DNA of 64,000 nucleotides from Rubrivivax sp. SCN 71-131 (lineage in GTDB: Bacteria; Pseudomonadota; Gammaproteobacteria; Burkholderiales; Burkholderiaceae_C): positions 62,001-126,000 of the forward strand of contig MEFD01000043.1 of NCBI GenBank assembly GCA_001724995.1, in the 5' to 3' direction. Below, one piece after another: positions 16,784-27,589 of the stretch. The notes below the pieces were generated by a model that was given only the letters and a program-made list of their open reading frames with translations, was not told where the DNA came from and did no database searches. Position numbers and translations under genes: made by a program. Each line of letters begins with the position of its first letter. Position 1 is the first letter of the stretch.

Positions 16784-17461
16784 GTGTCCGAGCCCGAGCG
16801 CCGCCGCATACGCTGGCCACAGGCCTGCCGCATCGTTCCCACGCGCTACCCGTCGGTGACGCTCTTCGACCGCGTTGCCGATGCGGCGGACTTCGAGGCG
16901 CTCTACGCGCTCGAGGCGATGACCAACGAGCGCGTGCGCGACGATCTCGGCGAGGTCAGGCGCGTGCCGCCCGAGCAGCGCCGCTACGGCCTGGGCAGCG
17001 GGCCCATCATGGCGGCGTTCACGCATGTCAACCTCGAGGGCAGCCGCTTCTCCGACGGCGGCTGGGGTGTCTTCTACGCCGCCCGCGAGCGCGGCACGGC
17101 GATCGCCGAGACGCGCCATCACCACGCGCGCTTCCTGCAGGCGACCGCGCAGCCACCCATGCCCCTGCCGATGCGGCTCTATCACGTTGCCATCGATGCC
17201 CGCCTGCACGACCTGCGCCCGCGCTCGGCCGAGTTCGAGGCCTGCCACGACCCGCACAGCTATGCATCTTCGCGGGCGCTGGCGCGGCAGCTGCGTGCCG
17301 CGGGCTCGGACGGCGTCGTCTACCGCAGCGTGCGGCATGCGGGCGGGCAGTGCGCGGGGCTGTTCAATCCGCTCGGTGCGCGCGACTGCCTGCACGCGGC
17401 CTACCTGCTCTATGCCTGGGACGGGCAGGACTTCAGCGACGTCTACGAGCGGCTGCCGTGA
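16784..17461 (+). CDS. RES-domain toxin
   Basis: 225 residues from GTG 16784. The RES fold is named for conserved Arg, Glu and Ser; the candidates here are the Arg in IVPTRYPS, the Glu in ERGTAIAETRHH and the Ser in YASSRALARQLR. RES toxins are ADP-ribosyltransferase-like enzymes, several of which destroy NAD+. It is the second gene of the pair with the DUF2384 antitoxin. Its stop overlaps the GTG of the next gene (GTGA), so the downstream acetyltransferase-like gene may be carried on the same transcript. Confidence 0.9.
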   Translation: MSEPERRRIRWPQACRIVPTRYPSVTLFDRVADAADFEALYALEAMTNERVRDDLGEVRRVPPEQRRYGLGSGPIMAAFTHVNLEGSRFSDGGWGVFYAARERGTAIAETRHHHARFLQATAQPPMPLPMRLYHVAIDARLHDLRPRSAEFEACHDPHSYASSRALARQLRAAGSDGVVYRSVRHAGGQCAGLFNPLGARDCLHAAYLLYAWDGQDFSDVYERLP

Positions 17462-18177
17462 AGCGCCTGGATCGGCTCGACGCGCTGCGCGGCCTGGCGA
17501 TCGTCTGGATGGCGGCCTACCACTTCGCCTTCGACCTCAACCACTTCGGCCTGCTGCAGCCGCGCCAGCATCCCAACGAGGATGCGGCGTGGATCGTGCA
17601 GCGCACGCTGATCCTCGGCTCCTTCCTCTTCATTGCCGGCATCGGGCAGGCGATGGCCGCCGCATCGGGGCAGGGCTGGGCGCGCTTCGGGCGGCGCTGG
17701 GCCCAGGTGGCGGGCTGCGCGCTGCTCGTCAGCCTCGGCTCGTGGCTGGTCTTCCCGCGCAGCTGGATCGCCTTCGGCGTGCTGCATGCGCTGTGCGTGA
17801 TGCTGGTGCTCGGGCGGCTGCTGGCGCCCCTGCGCGGCGCCTTGTGGCCGCTGGCGGCGGCGGCGATCGCGCTGCCGCTGCTATGGCGGCACGAGGCTTT
17901 CAACGCGCCCTGGCTGAGCTGGATCGGCCTGGTCACGCGCAAGCCGGTGACCGAGGACTACGTGCCGCTGCTGCCCTGGGTGGGGGTGCTGCTGGCGGGC
18001 CTGGCGGCGGGGCAGTGGCTGCTGGCGCAGCGGCCGCGCGCACTCGCCGGGGGCCTGCCGCGCGGGCTCGCCCCGCTGACCGTGCTCGGGCGCTGGTCGC
18101 TGGCCTTCTACATGCTGCACCAGCCGCTGTTCTTCGCGCTCTTGATCGCCTGGACGCGCTGGCGCGGGATGGCTTGA
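17458..18177 (+). CDS. DUF1624 / heparan-alpha-glucosaminide N-acetyltransferase-like membrane protein
   Basis: 239 residues from a GTG overlapping the RES toxin stop. It starts RLDRLDALRGLAIVWMAAYH, the hallmark of this acyltransferase-like membrane family (RxxxxDxLRGxxI...H), and contains about seven hydrophobic segments with FYMLHQPLF near the end. The family is thought to move acetyl groups across the inner membrane onto sugars; the bacterial substrate is unknown. The coupling to a toxin gene looks accidental. Confidence 0.85.
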   Translation: MKRLDRLDALRGLAIVWMAAYHFAFDLNHFGLLQPRQHPNEDAAWIVQRTLILGSFLFIAGIGQAMAAASGQGWARFGRRWAQVAGCALLVSLGSWLVFPRSWIAFGVLHALCVMLVLGRLLAPLRGALWPLAAAAIALPLLWRHEAFNAPWLSWIGLVTRKPVTEDYVPLLPWVGVLLAGLAAGQWLLAQRPRALAGGLPRGLAPLTVLGRWSLAFYMLHQPLFFALLIAWTRWRGMA

Positions 18178-18223
18178 GGCCGGCGCAGCTTCGCTGCGGG
18201 GGGCATGGCATCGCGCCCGCCGG

Positions 18224-19579
18224 CTACAACTCCCGATCCCGCGCCAGCGGCGGGTTGCGCGCGAAGTAGCGGCGGACGCCCGAGGCGATGGCCTGCACCA
18301 GCTCGCTGCGATACGCCGGGTCGCGCAGCTTCTCCTCCTCCTGCGGGTTGGAGATGAATGCGGTCTCGACGAGGATGCTCGGGATGTCCGGCGCCTTCAG
18401 CACGGCGAAGCCCGCCTGCTCGACCTCGCGCTTGTGCAGCTTGCCGACGCGGCCGATGCGCCAGAGGACCTCGCGCGCGAGCTTGAGGCTGTCCTTGATC
18501 TGCGCCGTCGTGCTCATGTCGAGAAGCGCGCGCATGAGCTGCGCATCGGCGACGTCGATGTTGACGCCGCCGACGAGATCGGCGCGATTCTCGCGCTCGG
18601 CCATCCAGCGCGCGGTGGCACTGGTGGCGCCGCGGGCGCTGAGCGCGAACACGCTGGCGCCGCGCGCCTCGGGGCGGATGAAGGCGTCCGCGTGGATGGA
18701 GACGAAGAGATCGGCCTGCACGCGCCGGGCCTTGCGCACGCGCTCGTAGAGCGGCACGAAGTAGTCGTCCGTGCGCGTGAGCATGACGCGCAGATTGCGC
18801 TCCGTGTTCAGCTCGTCGCGCAGCGCGCGCCCGATGGCCAGCACGACGTCCTTCTCGCGCAGTCCGGTGGGGCCGATGGCGCCCGGATCCTCGCCCCCGT
18901 GGCCAGGGTCGACGGCGACGATGATCAGCCGCTCGACCCGCCTGCGCTCGGCCTCGGTCGGCGCGGCGACCACCGGCGGGGCCGGTGTCATATGCGCCGG
19001 CGCCGACGCCGGGGACGGCGGCTGCGTCGGTGGGCCTGCTGCCGGCGGGGTGCCGCGGTCGACGCGCGCGATCAGCTCGCCCAGTGCATCCTGCACCGCC
19101 TTGGCGGCCTGCGCCTCGGCGGCCTCCTTGTCGCGGATCAGCGCCAGCAGCGGGTCGGGCTCCTGCAGCGGGTAGAGGTCCAGCACCAGGCGATGCTGGT
19201 ACGCGGCCACCGGCGGCAGAGCGAACTGCTGCGGCGTCACCGGCTGCTTGAGGTCGAGCACCAGGCGCACCACATGCGGCTGGAACTGCCCCACGCGCAC
19301 GCCGGCGATGTAGGGGTCATCGGGGCGGATCGCGCCGACCAGCTCCTTCAAGGCCGGATCGAGCCCGAGCCCTTCGATGTCCAGCACCAGCCGGTACGGC
19401 CCCTCGGCGAGGAAATGCTTCGCGCCCAGCGCGCGGTCGCTCTCGATCGTCACCCGCGTGTAGTCGGCAGCCGGCCACACGCGCACGGCGACGATGCCCG
19501 CGCCGCGCGCGAGCTGGCCCGCGCCCAGCAGCAGCACGGCGCTGCCGATGCCGCGCAGCGCGGTGCGGCGCCCGCTCAC
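18224..19579 (-). CDS. amiC: N-acetylmuramoyl-L-alanine amidase AmiC-type
   Basis: 451 residues from GTG 19579, which overlaps the tsaE stop (GTGA). A signal peptide (GIGSAVLLLGAGQLARG, with twin-Arg-like RR upstream) leads to an AMIN peptidoglycan-binding domain (about 30-130). A Pro/Ala linker and an Amidase_3 zinc domain follow, with VDPGHGGEDPGAIG, the second zinc ligand Glu in TGLREKDV, SIHADAF and the catalytic Glu in ILVETAFISN. It cleaves septal peptidoglycan during cell separation. The tsaE-amiC arrangement is standard in proteobacteria. Confidence 0.93.
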   Translation of the reverse strand: MSGRRTALRGIGSAVLLLGAGQLARGAGIVAVRVWPAADYTRVTIESDRALGAKHFLAEGPYRLVLDIEGLGLDPALKELVGAIRPDDPYIAGVRVGQFQPHVVRLVLDLKQPVTPQQFALPPVAAYQHRLVLDLYPLQEPDPLLALIRDKEAAEAQAAKAVQDALGELIARVDRGTPPAAGPPTQPPSPASAPAHMTPAPPVVAAPTEAERRRVERLIIVAVDPGHGGEDPGAIGPTGLREKDVVLAIGRALRDELNTERNLRVMLTRTDDYFVPLYERVRKARRVQADLFVSIHADAFIRPEARGASVFALSARGATSATARWMAERENRADLVGGVNIDVADAQLMRALLDMSTTAQIKDSLKLAREVLWRIGRVGKLHKREVEQAGFAVLKAPDIPSILVETAFISNPQEEEKLRDPAYRSELVQAIASGVRRYFARNPPLARDREL

Positions 19580-20049
19580 CGCAGCAGCTCCAGCCCGCGC
19601 GCGGTGCAGGCCTGGACCTCGACGCGGCGTGCTTCGTCGTCGCCGACCTCGATCAGCAGGCGCAGATCCGGCACCGGCAGCAGCGCCGCGGCCTGCTGCG
19701 GCCATTCGGCGAGCTTGAGTCCGGGCGCGGCGAAGAGGTCGCGCAAGCCCGCATCCTCCCACTCGCGCGCGTCCTCGAAGCGGTAGAAGTCGCAGTGCGA
19801 GATCGCCAGGCCGTCGACCTCGTAGGGCTCGACCACGGCGTAGCTCGGGCTCTTGATGCGTCCCTGCACGCCGAGCGCGCGCAGCAGGTGGCGCACGAAG
19901 GTCGTCTTGCCGGCGCCCAGGGCGCCGTGCAGCTCGAGGTAGGCGTCGCGCAGCGCCGGGCGGGCCGCAAGCCCTTGTGCGAAGGTGGCGCAGGCGGCCT
20001 CGTCGGGCCAGGCGACGATGCGCGTTCCTAGAATCGACGCATGTCTCAT
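19576..20049 (-). CDS. tsaE: tRNA threonylcarbamoyladenosine biosynthesis ATPase TsaE
   Basis: 157 residues. Walker A in LHGALGAGKTTFVRHLL, then SPSYAVVEPY, HCDFYRF and EWPQQ, all typical of TsaE. It works with TsaB, TsaC and TsaD to make t6A37 in tRNAs reading ANN codons. Its ATG (20049) overlaps the divergent queG start at 20041 by nine bases, an unusual head-to-head overlap. Confidence 0.93.
   Translation of the reverse strand: MRHASILGTRIVAWPDEAACATFAQGLAARPALRDAYLELHGALGAGKTTFVRHLLRALGVQGRIKSPSYAVVEPYEVDGLAISHCDFYRFEDAREWEDAGLRDLFAAPGLKLAEWPQQAAALLPVPDLRLLIEVGDDEARRVEVQACTARGLELLR
20029..20034 (+). promoter_or_regulatory. -10 element TAGAAT placed for a leaderless queG mRNA
   Basis: TAGAAT ends six bases before the queG ATG, so transcription would start at or next to the A of the ATG. 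No good -35 is visible. No Shine-Dalgarno could be present in such a message. Confidence 0.4.
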
Positions 20050-21189
20050 TCGCGGGATATCGACGGGCCGCGCCTCGTGCAGCAACTGCGGGCTTGGGCG
20101 CATGAGCTGGGATTCTCCCAGATCGGCATCGCCGGCATCGATCTCGCCAGCGCCGAGCCCGGGTTGCAGGCCTGGCTGGACGCGGGCTTTCACGGCCGCA
20201 TGGGCTACATGGCCGCGCATGGGCTCAAGCGCGCGCGCCCGGCCGAGCTGGTGCCCGGGACGCTCAGCGTGATCACGCTGCGCATGGACTACCTGCCCGC
20301 GGCCACGCCCGATGGCTGGCAGGCTCGCGAGCGGCAGCGCCTGCAGGAGCCGGCACGCGCGCAGGTCTCGCTCTATGCGCGAGGGCGGGACTACCACAAG
20401 GTCGTGCGCCCACGCCTGCAGCAGCTGGCTGACCGGCTGCAGGCCGAGGTCGGGGCGATCGGCCATCGTGCGTTCTGCGATTCCGCGCCGGTGCTCGAGG
20501 TCGAGCTGGCGTCGCGCAGCGGCAACGGCTGGCGCGGAAGGCACACGCTCGCGCTGCATCGCGACGCGGGCTCGATGTTCTTCCTCGGCGAGCTCTTCGT
20601 CGACGTCGCGCTGCCGCCGACCGCCCCCGTCACCGCGCACTGCGGCCAGTGTCGCGCCTGCATCGACGCCTGCCCGACACATGCCATCGTCGCGCCCTAT
20701 CGCGTCGACGCGCGGCGCTGCATCTCCTACCTGACGATCGAGAACGACGGCCCGATTCCGGTCGAGCTGCGTGCGGACATCGGCAATCGCGTCTACGGCT
20801 GCGACGACTGCCAGCTCGCCTGCCCCTGGAACAAGTACGCGCGCCGCGCGCTGCTGCCGGATTTCGAGCCGCGGCCGTGGCTGGCCGAAGCCCCGCTGCT
20901 CGAACTCTGGGCCTGGAGCGAGGGCGAATTCCTGAACCGCACCGAGGGCAATCCGATCCGGCGCATCGGCTGGTCGCGCTGGCGGCGCAACCTGGCCGTG
21001 GGCTTGGGCAACGCCTGGCGCGCAAGCGGCGATGCGGCGATCGCCGAGGCGCTCGTCGCCGCGCGCCCGGGTGCCGACGACATGGTGCGTGAGCACATCG
21101 ACTGGGCACTGGCGCAGGGTGCTGCCGCCACGCCTGCAGCGTCGGCGGTCGATACGAGCTCTCGCGGCGACCCGCTCAAGGCGTGCTGA
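20041..21189 (+). CDS. queG: Epoxyqueuosine reductase QueG
   Basis: 382 residues. A cobalamin-binding N-terminal region (YARGRDYHKVVRPRLQQL, then FCDSAPVLEVELA) is followed by two [4Fe-4S] clusters: CGQCRACIDACPTHAI (about residues 200-215) and CDDCQLACPWN. It reduces epoxyqueuosine to queuosine in tRNAs with GUN anticodons. The ATG overlaps the divergent tsaE start, and a TAGAAT -10 sits directly before it. Its 3' end overlaps the convergent transporter gene by 14 bases. Confidence 0.95.
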   Translation: MSHSRDIDGPRLVQQLRAWAHELGFSQIGIAGIDLASAEPGLQAWLDAGFHGRMGYMAAHGLKRARPAELVPGTLSVITLRMDYLPAATPDGWQARERQRLQEPARAQVSLYARGRDYHKVVRPRLQQLADRLQAEVGAIGHRAFCDSAPVLEVELASRSGNGWRGRHTLALHRDAGSMFFLGELFVDVALPPTAPVTAHCGQCRACIDACPTHAIVAPYRVDARRCISYLTIENDGPIPVELRADIGNRVYGCDDCQLACPWNKYARRALLPDFEPRPWLAEAPLLELWAWSEGEFLNRTEGNPIRRIGWSRWRRNLAVGLGNAWRASGDAAIAEALVAARPGADDMVREHIDWALAQGAAATPAASAVDTSSRGDPLKAC

Positions 21190-22087
21190 TCGCCTGCAGC
21201 GCGGCCAGCGCCAGCGGCAGGCCGGCCATGCCCAGGAGCGTGGAGACCGTGATCAATCCGGCGACGTAGCTGCCGTGACCACCCATGCGCACCGCCAGCA
21301 CGTAGGCACTGGAGGCGGTGGGCATGGCGGCGAAGGCGACGACGACGAGCTGCTGCGGCAGCGGCAGGCGCAGCCCCACGGCCAGCGCGATGCCGGCGAG
21401 CGGCAGCAGCAGGTGGCGGATCGTCAGCAGGGCGGCGGCAAGCCCCGGCCCTTCGCGCAGCGCGCCCAGGCGCAGGCCGGCGCCGACAGCCATCAAGCCC
21501 AGCGGCAGCGCCGCCGAGCCGACGCGCGTGGCGGTGTTCATCGCCAGCTCGGGCAGGCGCAGTCCGAGGGTGTTGAAGACCAGCCCGCCCACGGTGGCCA
21601 GGATCAGCGGGTTGCGCGCCAGCTCGCGCGCCAGACCCTGCCCGCCGTGGCGCGCCAGCGGCCACACCGCGGCCACGTTGGCGATCGGCACGCACAGCGA
21701 CATGATGAGCCCGAGCCACGCCAGGCCCTGGCTGCCGGCCAGGCGCTGCGCCAGAGCCAGCGCCACGTAGCTGTTGAAGCGAAACGCCGTCTGCGCACCC
21801 GAGGCGTGCAGCTTCGGGTCCACCCCCGGGAAGTGCCGCAGGGTGTAGGCTAGGCCGATGCCGATCAGCATCACGCCGGCGCCGCAGGCCGCCAGCGGCA
21901 GCAGCTCGCCCGGGCCCTGCGGGTTGCGCACGATCGAGGTGAAGAGCAGCACCGGGAACAGCAGGTAGTAGACGAGCCGCTCCGCGCCGTCCCAGATCGG
22001 ACGGTCCAGCGGCGTGTGGCGGCAGACGAACCAGCCCAGGACGATGAGCAGGAAGTCGGGCAGCAGCAGCGCGAGGAGGTCCGCCAT
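21176..22087 (-). CDS. AEC-family (auxin efflux carrier-like) transporter
   Basis: 303 residues with about ten hydrophobic segments arranged in two halves, and the family features LPDFLLIVLGWFVCR at the start and PTASSAYVLA near residue 260. Bacterial AEC proteins carry organic acids such as malonate or malate; the substrate is unknown here. The start at ATG 22087 is close to the divergent xerD gene (51 bases). Confidence 0.85.
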   Translation of the reverse strand: MADLLALLLPDFLLIVLGWFVCRHTPLDRPIWDGAERLVYYLLFPVLLFTSIVRNPQGPGELLPLAACGAGVMLIGIGLAYTLRHFPGVDPKLHASGAQTAFRFNSYVALALAQRLAGSQGLAWLGLIMSLCVPIANVAAVWPLARHGGQGLARELARNPLILATVGGLVFNTLGLRLPELAMNTATRVGSAALPLGLMAVGAGLRLGALREGPGLAAALLTIRHLLLPLAGIALAVGLRLPLPQQLVVVAFAAMPTASSAYVLAVRMGGHGSYVAGLITVSTLLGMAGLPLALAALQAISTP

Positions 22088-22125
22088 GCGGCGCGAGTGT
22101 GCCAGCGCGCGCGCCCGGGTGCGCC

Positions 22126-22131
22126 GACAAT
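22126..22131 (+). promoter_or_regulatory. -10-like GACAAT seven bases before xerD
   Basis: GACAAT ends seven bases before the xerD ATG, giving a predicted transcript start at or within a base of the ATG. It is one of three genes in the window (with queG and clpS) showing this spacing. Confidence 0.3.
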
Positions 22132-22138
22132 CGCCGCC

Positions 22139-23035
22139 ATGCATCCTGACAGCCAGGCCGCGATCGACAGCTTCATCGACGCCCTGTGGATCGAGGAGGG
22201 CCTGGCCGCCCTGACGCTGGCGGCCTATCGGCGCGACCTCGCGCTGTACGCGCAGTGGCTGCAGCAGCAGGCCGCCAAGGCGCTGGACGACAGCCGCGAG
22301 AGCGACCTGCTCGGCTACATCGGCGCGCGCCACGCGGCTACGCGGGCGAGCACCGCCAACCGGCGGCTGGCGGTGTTCCGGCGCTATTTCCGCTGGGCCC
22401 TGCGCGAGCGGCGCATCGTCGCCGACCCCACGCTGCGCCTGCAGGCCGCACGCCAGCCGCTGCGCGTGCCGCGCAGCCTCTCGGAAGCGCAGGTCGAGGC
22501 GCTGCTGGCGGCTCCCGTGGTCGATACGCCTCTGGGCGAGCGTGACCGCACGATGCTCGAGCTGATGTACGCCAGCGGCCTGCGCGTGAGCGAGCTCGTG
22601 AAGCTGAAGACCGTGCACCTGGGGCTGAACGAGGGCGTGCTGCGCGTGCTCGGCAAGGGCGGAAAGGAGAGGCTCGTGCCCTTCGGCGAGGAGGCGCATG
22701 CGTGGCTGCGGCGCTGGCTGGCGCAGGGGCGCGCGCGGATTCTCGGGGCGCGCAGCGCGGACGCGCTCTTCGTCACCGTGCGCGGCGCGGGCATGACGCG
22801 GCAGATGTTCTGGAACCTCGTCAAGCGCTACGCGCGCCAGGCCGGCATCAGCGCGCAGCTGTCACCGCATACGCTGCGCCACGCCTTTGCCACGCACCTG
22901 CTCAACCACGGCGCCGACCTGCGCGCGGTGCAGCTGCTGCTGGGCCACGCCGACATCGGCACGACGACGATCTACACCCACGTCGCGCGCGAGCGCTTGC
23001 GCCAGTTGCACGCGCGCCACCATCCGCGGGGTTGA
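22139..23035 (+). CDS. xerD: Site-specific tyrosine recombinase XerD
   Basis: 298 residues. The N-terminal SAM-like domain starts FIDALWIEEGLAALTLAAYRRDL, characteristic of XerD. The catalytic domain has the Arg in YASGLRVSEL, Lys in GKGGKERLVPF, HTLRHAFATHLL, LGHADIGTT and the nucleophilic Tyr in IYTHVARERL. With XerC it resolves chromosome dimers at dif. It is a housekeeping gene, not part of a mobile element. Confidence 0.94.
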   Translation: MHPDSQAAIDSFIDALWIEEGLAALTLAAYRRDLALYAQWLQQQAAKALDDSRESDLLGYIGARHAATRASTANRRLAVFRRYFRWALRERRIVADPTLRLQAARQPLRVPRSLSEAQVEALLAAPVVDTPLGERDRTMLELMYASGLRVSELVKLKTVHLGLNEGVLRVLGKGGKERLVPFGEEAHAWLRRWLAQGRARILGARSADALFVTVRGAGMTRQMFWNLVKRYARQAGISAQLSPHTLRHAFATHLLNHGADLRAVQLLLGHADIGTTTIYTHVARERLRQLHARHHPRG

Positions 23036-23040
23036 GCGAC

Positions 23041-23054
23041 GCCGGGCGCCCGGC
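23041..23054. terminator. Perfect GC palindrome after xerD
   Basis: GCCGGGCGCCCGGC begins six bases after the xerD stop. It could form a hairpin that ends or protects the transcript, but no T-run follows. The remaining ~200 bases before clpS hold only the clpS -10 element. Confidence 0.35.
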
Positions 23055-23250
23055 GATCGGCCCGTTCCCCGCAGCCATGCTGGCCCATGTCGCATGCGTC
23101 AGAACTTCGTTATTGGGGTCAGAAGCAGCAGACGCGCCGGAATGCGCCCGAACCGCGGCCCAACTCGGCTCTTGATGGCGCCACTTCCGCGCCAACATGG
23201 GTACCGTGCGCAGGCGTGGCCTGCGCCGCACCCTGCCTACCCGTGCTCGC

Positions 23251-23256
23251 TAGAAT
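23251..23256 (+). promoter_or_regulatory. -10 element TAGAAT placed for a leaderless clpS mRNA
   Basis: TAGAAT ends five bases before the clpS ATG (23262), so the message would begin at the start codon. No consensus -35 is seen. Confidence 0.4.
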
Positions 23257-23261
23257 GAGCC

Positions 23262-23614
23262 ATGCCTGATGACGGTTCCCGCCAGCCTCCGAAGACTGCC
23301 ATCCGGCCGCGCCGGGAGGGCGGGCAGGGCGCGGTCGTGGCCGAGCGCAAGGCGGCCCGGACCAAGCCGCCATCGCTGTATCAGGTGGTGTTGCTCAACG
23401 ACGACTTCACGCCGATGGAGTTCGTCGTGATGGTGCTGCAGCAGTATTTCCAGCGCAACCTCGACACTGCCACCCACATCATGCTCAAGATTCACCACGA
23501 AGGCCGTGGCGTCTGCGGGGTCTACCCCAAGGACATCGCCGCCACCAAGGTCGAACTGGTCCTGGCCGCGGCGCGCCGCGACGGGCACCCGCTGCAGTGC
23601 ATTATGGAGGCCGC

Positions 23615-23618
<4 letters not shown>
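23262..23618 (+). CDS. clpS: ATP-dependent Clp protease adaptor ClpS
   Basis: 118 residues. A flexible N-terminus (~35 aa) is followed by the ClpS core [17 protein letters not shown], with the N-degron-binding acidic loop, and the helix with [17 protein letters not shown]. It delivers N-end-rule substrates to ClpAP. The stop overlaps the clpA start (ATGA at 23615-23618). Confidence 0.96.
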
Positions 23619-25924
<2,306 letters not shown>

Positions 25925-25940
25925 GCCGCAGGCGGGACGC

Positions 25941-26717
25941 TCAGGCGGCCCCGCCGAGGCGATAGAAGCGCGCCAGCAGCCGGTGCATGGCCGGGTGCTC
26001 GGCGCGCAGCCGTTCGGGGGCGACGAAGAGCGCCTCGCTGGCGACGGCGAAGAACTCCTCCGGCGCCTGCGCGCCGTACGGGTCGAGCGCCGTCTCGTCG
26101 TCGGCCTGCACCCGCGCGACGAACGCCTCGTACTCCCCTGCAAGGGTCTGCAGCCACTCGTCGCGTGGGATGTCCGGCGGCAGCAAGGGCACGCCGTCGG
26201 CGGCGCCGTCCGCCATGTCGAGGACATGCGCGAACTCGTGGATGACGACGTTGTAGCCCTCGGCGGCGCTGCGGCCGCTGCCGCGCACGTCGCGCCAGGC
26301 GAGCATCACCGGTCCGCCCTGCACCGCCTCGCCGGAGAGCACCTCCTCGTACTCGTGCAGCACGCCGTCCTCGTCCAGGTGCTGGCGGCGCGCGACCACC
26401 TGATCGGGCTGGAGCACGATGCCGACGAAGCCGTCGTAGCGCGACAGCCCGAGCTGCAGCACCGGCAGGCAGGCCTGGGCGGCCACGGCGACGACGACGT
26501 CGTTGGTCAACCGCAGCGGCGGCACCGCGGTGAACTCCTTGCGGTCGAGGAAGAGGCTGGTCATGCGGCGCAGCGCGACGCCTTGGGGGTCGGCGCTGCT
26601 GCGCAGGAAGGGGTAGCGCACCAGCGTGCGCTTCCAGAGGTCGTCCGGGATCGGGCGCCGGCGCAGCGCCGCAGCGTCGCGGCGGCCGTGCCACCAGCGC
26701 CGCAGGTCATGGAGCAT
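25941..26717 (-). CDS. mtfA: MtfA-type zinc peptidase (Mlc titration factor A)
   Basis: 258 residues, close to the 265 of the E. coli protein. The zinc site HEFAH (about residue 160) and a later acidic FFAVASEALF with the third ligand Glu are present. MtfA titrates the glucose repressor Mlc in enterobacteria and has aminopeptidase activity; whether an Mlc partner exists here is unknown. Convergent with clpA (16 bases). Confidence 0.9.
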   Translation of the reverse strand: MLHDLRRWWHGRRDAAALRRRPIPDDLWKRTLVRYPFLRSSADPQGVALRRMTSLFLDRKEFTAVPPLRLTNDVVVAVAAQACLPVLQLGLSRYDGFVGIVLQPDQVVARRQHLDEDGVLHEYEEVLSGEAVQGGPVMLAWRDVRGSGRSAAEGYNVVIHEFAHVLDMADGAADGVPLLPPDIPRDEWLQTLAGEYEAFVARVQADDETALDPYGAQAPEEFFAVASEALFVAPERLRAEHPAMHRLLARFYRLGGAA

Positions 26718-26725
26718 CGGCGGGT

Positions 26726-27550
26726 TCAGGCCGGGCCCGCCGGCCCGGTCGTGCGGGGCGCGTCCAGCGCGCAGGCCGCCTCGGGCGTGATGCGGTGCAG
26801 GCTGCCGTCGGGCATGAGGCGCAGGACCTGCGCGCGCGGCGCACCGGCATCGTCCAGGTCCCAGTCGCTGAGCACGTGCCGGCGCTTCCCGCCGCCCAGG
26901 TCGTGCGTCGCCGGCCGATGGGTGTGCCCATGGATCATCTCGTGCGCATGGCAGGCCGCCAGCAGGCGGCGGCAGGCGAAGGCGTCCAGATCGACCGTGG
27001 CCCCGGCCTGGTCGCGCTGCACGCGCATGCTCTCCTCACGCATGGTGCGCGCCAGCTCGAGGCGCTCGTGCAGGGGCCGCGCAAGGAACGTGTCCTGCCA
27101 GGCGCGGCTGCGGACCTGCGCGCGGTAGGCCTGGTAGGGCTGGTCGTCCAGGCACTGGGCGTCGCCGTGCGCCAGCAGCCAGCGCCCGCCCGCGGCCTCC
27201 AGGCAGCAAGGGTCGGGCAGGGCGCTCATGCCGGTTGCGGCGAGCAACTCGGCACCGATGAGAAAGTCGCGGTTGCCGGGCATGAAGTAAAGCCGGCGGC
27301 GGCGCGCGACGGCAGCCAGCATGTCCACCACCGTGCGCTCGAAGGGCAGGTTGCGGCTGTCGTCGCCGACCCAGGCTTCGAAGAGGTCGCCCAGCAGCAC
27401 GACGTGATCGGCGCGGGTGCCGTGCAGGTACTCGCCGAAGGCGCGCAGCGTGCGCGGCTGCTGCGGCGCCAGATGCAGGTCGGCGACGAAGTCGATCGCC
27501 TGCCAGGGCGCGCTCGGTGCCCATGCGGGCAGGGCCAGGCCCTCGCTCAC
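26726..27550 (-). CDS. lpxH: UDP-2,3-diacylglucosamine diphosphatase LpxH
   Basis: 274 residues. Metallophosphoesterase motifs with LpxH-specific context: FVADLHL, LLGDLFEAWVGDD, FMPGNRDFLIG, LLAHGDAQC and MIHGHTHRP. It removes UMP from UDP-diacylglucosamine to give lipid X in lipid A synthesis. The start near 27550 gives a slightly long N-terminus. mtfA follows eight bases downstream on the same strand. Confidence 0.95.
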   Translation of the reverse strand: MSEGLALPAWAPSAPWQAIDFVADLHLAPQQPRTLRAFGEYLHGTRADHVVLLGDLFEAWVGDDSRNLPFERTVVDMLAAVARRRRLYFMPGNRDFLIGAELLAATGMSALPDPCCLEAAGGRWLLAHGDAQCLDDQPYQAYRAQVRSRAWQDTFLARPLHERLELARTMREESMRVQRDQAGATVDLDAFACRRLLAACHAHEMIHGHTHRPATHDLGGGKRRHVLSDWDLDDAGAPRAQVLRLMPDGSLHRITPEAACALDAPRTTGPAGPA

Positions 27551-27589
27551 GTCAGCGCGGTGCTGCGGCCGTGCCTGCCCCGTCGTCCC

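Noticed and set aside
22139..23035. Tyrosine recombinase as a sign of a second mobile element
   Set aside because: Length, N-terminal signature and neighbours fit chromosomal XerD, and no element genes surround it.
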